DNA from: JBJEFI01 sp051873875
GTDB taxonomy: Bacteria > Bacillota > Bacilli > Bacillales > Bacillaceae_G
Direction: 5' to 3'
Assembly: GCA_051873875.1 (NCBI GenBank)
Contig: JBJEFI010000163.1
Span: 1 to 25,127 of the forward strand
Length of the DNA: 25,127 nt
Shown here: piece by piece, positions 21,895-25,127 of the stretch
How positions within the stretch are numbered: the stretch's first letter is position 1
Layout: the number at the start of each line of letters is the position of its first letter
Translations under genes and position numbers: made by a program
Notes under the pieces: generated by a model
Database searches by the model: none
What the model was told of the DNA's origin: nothing
Seen by the model: only the letters and a program-made list of their open reading frames with translations

Positions 21895-21933
21895 AATCAG
21901 ACATACGTATAAAGCATGTCTGATTTTTATTTA
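21895..21933 (+). terminator. Rightward terminator, upstream of the membrane-protein start
   Basis: Arms AATCAGACAT (21895-21904) and ATGTCTGATT (21916-21925) form a perfect 10-bp stem followed on the plus strand by TTTTATTT. It is the first terminator after the Xre gene, so the Xre mRNA would run antisense through the whole membrane-protein gene. On the minus strand the same hairpin lies in that gene's leader. Confidence 0.65.
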
Positions 21934-22004
21934 ATGAGAGTTATTTTTCCCCTTCATACATCAACGAAAAAGAAAAACTTCCCTTTTATTCCTTTTTTAT
22001 ATAT

Positions 22005-22013
22005 ATTATACCA
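22005..22013 (-). promoter_or_regulatory. Extended -10 promoter for the small membrane protein
   Basis: On the minus strand TGGTATAAT (22013-22005) is a perfect TG-N-TATAAT extended -10 element; the -35 position is only a partial match. It gives a leader of about 120 bases before the ATG at 21876. Confidence 0.6.
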
Positions 22014-22029
22014 TTTATTTCACCTATTA

Positions 22030-22056
22030 GAAATGTGTAAGTGTGTAAATGTGTAA
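22030..22056. repeat. Tandem TGTGTAA repeats
   Basis: Three copies of TGTGTAA(G/A) start at 22034, 22042 and 22050, an exact 8-bp period. GAAATGTGTAA here recurs upstream of parA and at 25013-25023. Candidate binding sites of the RHH partition protein. Confidence 0.6.
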
Positions 22057-22068
22057 GCGTTTTTGTTT

Positions 22069-22137
22069 AATATGCACATGGATTAATGTTATTTTATTAG
22101 TTAAATTAATATAACGATTTAATTCATGTGCATTATT
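22069..22137. repeat. Long imperfect inverted repeat
   Basis: ATGCACATG (22072-22080) pairs perfectly with CATGTGCAT (22125-22133). The pairing extends inward through GATTAA/TTTAATT and GTTAT/ATAAC with small gaps, around a very A+T-rich centre. It lies between the tandem TGTGTAA repeats and the 40-residue gene. It could be part of an origin or a long hairpin downstream of that gene, but no T-run follows. Confidence 0.5.
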
Positions 22138-22140
22138 TAA

Positions 22141-22263
22141 TTATTTAGATGTAACTTTTCGATTTGCTGTACCTTTTTTAAAAGGCAGAGGAAAACCGTA
22201 CTTTTCCGCACTAAGAATAGATTTTTTTGCTATATTTTTCGCCTTATCCTTAGTCATTTTCAT
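22141..22263 (-). CDS. Small basic protein, 40 residues
   Basis: Encodes a 40-residue Lys-rich peptide beginning MKMTKDKAKNIAKKS and ending TANRKVTSK, with a central SAEKYGFPLPFKKG. The ribosome site AGGTAGGTG is seven bases before the ATG, which is strong support for so short a gene. No cysteine, signal or membrane segment. Function unknown; a nucleic-acid-binding or antitoxin-like peptide is conceivable from composition only. Confidence 0.6.
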   Translation of the reverse strand: MKMTKDKAKNIAKKSILSAEKYGFPLPFKKGTANRKVTSK

Positions 22264-22415
22264 GTAACAGCACCTACCTTAATCTTCATCTGTTAACATT
22301 CTTCCCAATATTCCAGAAAATATACATACTCTTATCTTCCCTATCATAAACTTAAAATATGTTAGACAGTGGGAATGTGTCCTAAAGTAAATTTTGGTTT
22401 TGGGGAGAAAAAAAG

Positions 22416-23033
22416 ATGATGAGAGTAGAGAAGAAAAGAAAAGTTAGATCAGATAAAAAAAGAGATGTAAAACCAACTGTTTCAATATCTCTTAAAGAGT
22501 GTATTGACCGACTTTCCTATATCACTAACAGACCAATCAAAGACATTAGTGAAGAAATTTGTGAAACTGGTTTATATTCTAGGAGAGTAATTGAACTCCT
22601 TGCACAAAATTTTAGAAGAAACTACACTTTTAAAAATACTGTTTTTATCGGTGATTTAAATCTTGAATCTGTACAAAAAGAAAGAATAAAAGGCATTAAA
22701 GAACGTATTACAATGAGATTTACACAAAATACATACGAAAGAATTAATAGCTTGTCCTATTCTTTAGATGTAACACCATCTAAAGCTACAGCACTATTAT
22801 TAGACGCTACAATTAGAAACAGTAATTTTATTAGTGAGTTCTTAGATAAATATGTTGCACAAGAATTAGATGTAAATAGACAACGAGAACTAAAAGCAAT
22901 TTTAAAATTTATTAATAAAAATAACCCATACGATAAAGAAGTGACATTATCGGCCATAGTTGCTTACTATTTCGATGAAATTAAAACTGGTTTAATGAGC
23001 TTTCCAGACTTTCTTGATAAACTAAAAAACTAA
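22416..23033 (+). CDS. Plasmid protein with two RHH-like segments
   Basis: 205 residues, basic N-terminus (KKRKVRSDKKRDVK). Two segments have the same strand-helix-helix pattern: TVSISLKECIDRLSYITNRP with its following helix (about 21-62), and ITMRFTQNTYERINSLSYSL with its following helix (about 98-134). It may therefore fold as a single-chain pair of ribbon-helix-helix units. The C-terminal 70 residues are helical. GGGGAG lies eight bases before the first of two tandem ATGs. It is the only rightward gene in the maintenance region and has its own terminator. Replication control or partition are plausible roles, but family was not recognised. Confidence 0.8.
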   Translation: MMRVEKKRKVRSDKKRDVKPTVSISLKECIDRLSYITNRPIKDISEEICETGLYSRRVIELLAQNFRRNYTFKNTVFIGDLNLESVQKERIKGIKERITMRFTQNTYERINSLSYSLDVTPSKATALLLDATIRNSNFISEFLDKYVAQELDVNRQRELKAILKFINKNNPYDKEVTLSAIVAYYFDEIKTGLMSFPDFLDKLKN

Positions 23034-23061
23034 GCAGCAGTAGCCAAGCTTAGTTTTTTTT
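23024..23061. terminator. Bidirectional terminator between convergent genes
   Basis: AAAAAACTAAGC (23024-23035) and GCTTAGTTTTTT (23048-23059) form a 12-bp stem. A T-run continues on the plus strand, and the A-run on the other side serves the minus strand. It separates the rightward tandem-RHH gene, overlapping its stop, from the leftward partition operon. Confidence 0.85.
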
Positions 23062-23062
23062 A

Positions 23063-23464
23063 TCAACTAAAATCAATGTCTTTGATCGCTAATGAAACAT
23101 CATCAATATTTTTTAAATAAAAGCCTTTATTATATAGTTCTTCGATTTCCACTTTTGAAAGTACAGTATCTAACATCAATTCTAAATCAATTGCCTTTTT
23201 GTTTGTTTTTTTATTAAACCACGTATAATCTTTTTCGCTCCAATTAACTTTCTCTTCTTCATTTTTTAAAAGTCTAATACAATCACCCATTAATTCAACA
23301 ATTGTAGTATCTCTTTCATAAGCTAATCTTTTCAACTCTTTATAATCCTCCTCATAAATTCTAATTGTTTTATGAGAGTATTTAGGTTTAGATGTAACCA
23401 ATGGATTAGATTTTTTGGATTTGAATCTTGATGTATCAATATCTTCAAAGTTCATGTTATTCAT
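23063..23464 (-). CDS. RHH partition protein (ParB-like centromere binder)
   Basis: 133 residues. A disordered, basic N-terminus (TSRFKSKKSNPLVTSKPKYS) leads into an RHH core, HKTIRIYEEDYKELKRLAYE and the helix TTIVELMGDCIRLL (about 31-66). A helical C-terminal part follows. Small RHH proteins encoded just after parA are the centromere-binding partners of type Ib partition systems. The start is either the ATG at 23464, overlapping the parA stop by 8 bp with a very close ribosome site, or the ATG at 23455 with AAAGGA about 12 bases upstream. Candidate binding sites are the TGTGTAA repeats upstream of parA and at 22030-22056 and 24990-25027. Confidence 0.82.
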   Translation of the reverse strand: MNNMNFEDIDTSRFKSKKSNPLVTSKPKYSHKTIRIYEEDYKELKRLAYERDTTIVELMGDCIRLLKNEEEKVNWSEKDYTWFNKKTNKKAIDLELMLDTVLSKVEIEELYNKGFYLKNIDDVSLAIKDIDFS

Positions 23465-24242
23465 TTATCCTTTCTTCCAGTTCATTTAATACTTTTCTAT
23501 ACATATCTAAAACTTTTTTATCGTGCATATCCTCATTTTTAATTCCATCCTTACTGAATCGTTTAATACGTTCCCTAGAATGTATTTGATTTTCAAATAC
23601 TAAATCTCCAAAGGTATTTCGAGCATCATTTATTACTTCATGATCTACATTTCCTTTTTGATAAACCAAGTAGGGAATAACACCAAGCAACTTAATATTT
23701 TCATTAAATTCCTTCAAATCACGCATATAGTCAATCATTTTAACAGCAGAACCATAAGAATCTTCGTGTGTTTGCATTACTAACAAAACATAATCAGAAG
23801 CTACGATTGCATTATTCGTGAATTCTGAAATAGTTGGTGGAACATCAATAATTATATAATCGTATTCCTTACCAATTTTTTTTTGCAATTTTTCTAGTAG
23901 AAAGGACAAAAAGTAATGACGTTTATCACTGTTTTTCACAATTGTGTAAAGGTGCATTTGAAATCCTACTAGGTCTATATCACTCGGTAAAATATCCAAA
24001 TTAGGTGATACAGTCATAAGAGCTTTAGATAAATCTTGCTCCTTAAAACTTTCAAAAAGGCTCATGCTAGGACTTGATTTAACTCCAAACGTTTTAAAAA
24101 TAAAATTAGTGGCATTAGCTTGAGGGTCTAAATCTAATAATAATACCCTTTTTCCTTGTTCTTGCAATAAATAAGAAAATAGTACACTTGTTGTTGTTTT
24201 CCCTACTCCACCTTTAAAATTTGCGATAGTAATAATATTCAT
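23457..24242 (-). CDS. parA: ParA-family partition ATPase
   Basis: 261 residues from the ATG at 24242, chosen because AAGGAGAATATACTA precedes it; an upstream in-frame start would add 13 residues without a ribosome site. Deviant Walker A KGGVGKTT at 10-17, Walker A' LLLDLDPQAN with Asp37 and Asp39, and Walker B YIIIDVPPT with Asp133. It lacks an N-terminal helix-turn-helix, as in type Ib ParA proteins. It drives ATP-dependent segregation of plasmid copies on the nucleoid. It overlaps the downstream RHH gene by 8 bp. This is the best evidence that the element is a plasmid, although some ICEs also carry ParA. Confidence 0.93.
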   Translation of the reverse strand: MNIITIANFKGGVGKTTTSVLFSYLLQEQGKRVLLLDLDPQANATNFIFKTFGVKSSPSMSLFESFKEQDLSKALMTVSPNLDILPSDIDLVGFQMHLYTIVKNSDKRHYFLSFLLEKLQKKIGKEYDYIIIDVPPTISEFTNNAIVASDYVLLVMQTHEDSYGSAVKMIDYMRDLKEFNENIKLLGVIPYLVYQKGNVDHEVINDARNTFGDLVFENQIHSRERIKRFSKDGIKNEDMHDKKVLDMYRKVLNELEERINE

Positions 24243-24274
24243 TAGTATATTCTCCTTATCTTTCCAAAAAAAAA

Positions 24275-24305
24275 TACACATGAGTGTAAAAGAGGAAATG
24301 TGTAA
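24275..24305. promoter_or_regulatory. Candidate centromere/operator upstream of parA
   Basis: TACACAT (24275-24281), GTGTAA (24284-24289) and TGTGTAA (24299-24305) lie between the parA ribosome site and the upstream gene. TACAC-N4-GTGTA is a small palindrome. GGAAATGTGTAATA here is repeated exactly at 25012-25025. Such repeats upstream of parA commonly serve as both partition site and operator for the RHH protein. Confidence 0.6.
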
Positions 24306-24312
24306 TATTGGC

Positions 24313-24456
24313 TTAATTGTCTAACTCATCCTCTAAGATTAATAAAGCTAACCTATACTTTTTTTCTAATTCGTCCATATTGAAAGCAATTAAAGTAGAT
24401 GAATCAATTTGTTCAATTACTGAAATCCATTCAATCAATAAATATTTGTCCGACAT
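24313..24456 (-). CDS. Small protein of unknown function
   Basis: 47 residues from the ATG at 24456 (MSDKYLLIEWISVIEQIDSS, ending LALLILEDELDN), acidic and helical. AAAGGAG lies 14 bases upstream, longer than usual, so the start is not firm; a TTG at 24507 would give 64 residues but has no ribosome site. It lies between an unknown gene and parA on the same strand and may belong to the same operon. Confidence 0.45.
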   Translation of the reverse strand: MSDKYLLIEWISVIEQIDSSTLIAFNMDELEKKYRLALLILEDELDN

Positions 24457-24534
24457 AAAAGTAAATTTATCTCCTTTTATTTTACTTAAATATAAATATG
24501 GAAGCAATATAAATAACTATGTAGAAAATGAAGA

Positions 24535-24963
24535 TTAAAAGAACACTAATTGTTCGGGTTCATTATTTCTAGTAAAACTTTGCTTAGATGTGTATTCTGG
24601 ATTACAAAGCGACAGCACGAACAGATGAATTAAATCGCCATTCTCCATTTCAGCCATACTATTAGTTTCATCTATTTTCACTATTTTCCTTTCTTTTCTG
24701 TTGTAAATCACTATATCGTTTTCCTTAAACGGATATTTATAATGAGACTGTACAGTTCTCCAAGCAAGATAATAAAGATTTTCTTGATTTAACTCTTCTG
24801 TTTTATTTGCTTTATCACTTATCTTTTTCATAGCATTATAAAGAGTATCTTCAGAAAGAGAATTTATATAATTAATAACTGGTTCAAAATCATTAGACGG
24901 TTGTTGTTTATAGAAAAAGCTCTTTTTAATTTCACTTATCATTAAAGGGATTAAATTCTTCAT
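24535..24963 (-). CDS. Protein of unknown function upstream of the partition operon
   Basis: 142 residues, soluble. The N-terminal two thirds are helical (INYINSLSEDTLYNAMKKIS and LYYLAWRTVQSHYKYPF). The C-terminal part is a small beta unit (NDIVIYNRKERKIVKIDETN, then MAEMENGDLIHLFVLSL) resembling a KOW/SH3-like barrel. Family not recognised. AGGAG lies about 12 bases before the ATG. A pair of inverted TGTGTAATAAA repeats (24990-25027) precedes it, so it may be regulated by the RHH partition protein. Confidence 0.7.
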   Translation of the reverse strand: MKNLIPLMISEIKKSFFYKQQPSNDFEPVINYINSLSEDTLYNAMKKISDKANKTEELNQENLYYLAWRTVQSHYKYPFKENDIVIYNRKERKIVKIDETNSMAEMENGDLIHLFVLSLCNPEYTSKQSFTRNNEPEQLVFF

Positions 24964-24989
24964 TCAATGCTCACTCTCCTCTCATAACA

Positions 24990-25027
24990 TTTATTACACA
25001 CCACCACTTGTGGAAATGTGTAATAAA
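24990..25027. repeat. Inverted TTTATTACACA repeat
   Basis: Perfect 11-bp arms TTTATTACACA (24990-25000) and TGTGTAATAAA (25017-25027) enclose a smaller CCAC/GTGG pairing. The arm sequence extends to GGAAATGTGTAATA, which recurs upstream of parA. No T-run follows. Likely an operator or partition site. Confidence 0.65.
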
Positions 25028-25031
25028 ATAT

Positions 25032-25065
25032 AAAGAATAGGTTTTCAAAATCCGACCTACTCTTT
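25032..25065 (-). terminator. Terminator of the right-edge gene
   Basis: AAAGAATAGG (25032-25041) pairs with CCTACTCTTT (25056-25065) with one G-T wobble, plus an inner TTTT/AAAA pairing. On the minus strand the stem is followed by TATATTTTATT. It overlaps the stop codon of the partial gene at the right edge. Confidence 0.6.
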
Positions 25066-25127
25066 ATATTTGATAACCCCTTCACGATTCATACGTTTCT
25101 TGAACCAATTGAAACTGATTGTCAGGC
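25057..25127 (-). CDS. Partial gene at right edge, C-terminus only
   Basis: The last 22 codons read LTISFNWFKKRMNREGVIKY followed by KE and TAG. The frame is favoured because the stop lies inside a terminator hairpin and the other frames have early stops or no such context. The product cannot be identified from so little; being upstream of the partition region it could be a replication gene, which is a guess. Confidence 0.45.
   Translation of the reverse strand, partial: LTISFNWFKKRMNREGVIKYKE

Noticed and set aside
21895..21925. Hairpin as another ATCAG/CTGAT operator
   Set aside because: It contains both half-sites but 16 bp apart instead of 4, and its T-run on the plus strand makes a terminator the simpler explanation.
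24243..24281. Extra 13 N-terminal residues on ParA
   Set aside because: No ribosome site precedes them, and the ATG at 24242 has AAGGAGA and begins directly at the conserved ParA N-terminus.
1..25127. CRISPR arrays, rRNA, tRNA, riboswitches, intact transposases or integrase
   Set aside because: None seen on either strand; the only repeat arrays are the short palindromes and TGTGTAA units described above.

Overview
The window is a block of an A+T-rich, low-GC Gram-positive (Bacillales-like) conjugative element, most likely a plasmid. The evidence is strong AGGAGG-type ribosome sites, a diderm-free type IV secretion (T4SS) gene set with a CwlT-like wall hydrolase, a MobP2-type relaxase, and a ParA plus ribbon-helix-helix (RHH) partition pair with no integrase or tRNA attachment site in view. 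No replication initiator could be recognised with confidence. Species was not determined.

Layout. (1) 1-6194, leftward: a mobilisation/establishment operon starting with a small RHH accessory protein and the relaxase, followed by a second RHH-like protein, a small unknown protein, a Toprim primase-like protein, an ArdC-like zincin antirestriction protein and an unknown 429-residue protein. A further gene begins at the left edge. (2) 6195-6467: a non-coding control region with the mob promoter and its palindromic operator, a candidate oriT with two hairpins, and three 17-bp palindromes spaced exactly 33 bp apart. The third of these is also the stem of the terminator of the next operon. (3) 6468-19154, leftward: the T4SS operon, with a VirB2-like pilin, an EssB-like membrane protein, the VirD4 coupling protein, a lipoprotein, a VirB6-like channel protein, a VirB3-like protein, VirB4, a two-domain wall hydrolase, and two single-pass membrane proteins. 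Two intra-operon hairpins probably set expression steps. (4) 19174-20168: debris, comprising a free-standing all-alpha-domain fragment of a second coupling protein, a small gene, and a 274-bp inverted-repeat element lying between the regulator and the transfer operon. (5) 20190-21876: two divergent Xre regulators and a small membrane protein, with operators of the same ATCAG-N4-CTGAT type found at the mob promoter. (6) 21877-25127: maintenance region with a 40-residue gene, a tandem-RHH protein, parA/parB-like genes, repeated TGTGTAA sites, and small unknown genes.

How it fits together: one or both Xre proteins probably bind ATCAG-N4-CTGAT operators at their own promoters, at the relaxase promoter and at the left-edge gene. 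This would couple immunity or repression to DNA processing. The relaxase with its RHH accessory would act at the hairpin/iteron region, VirD4 would deliver the DNA, and VirB4/B6/B3/B8-like proteins with the wall hydrolase would form the channel. Primase-like and ArdC-like proteins would help the strand establish in the recipient. ParA/RHH would maintain the plasmid. All functions are inferred from sequence motifs; nothing was searched against databases.
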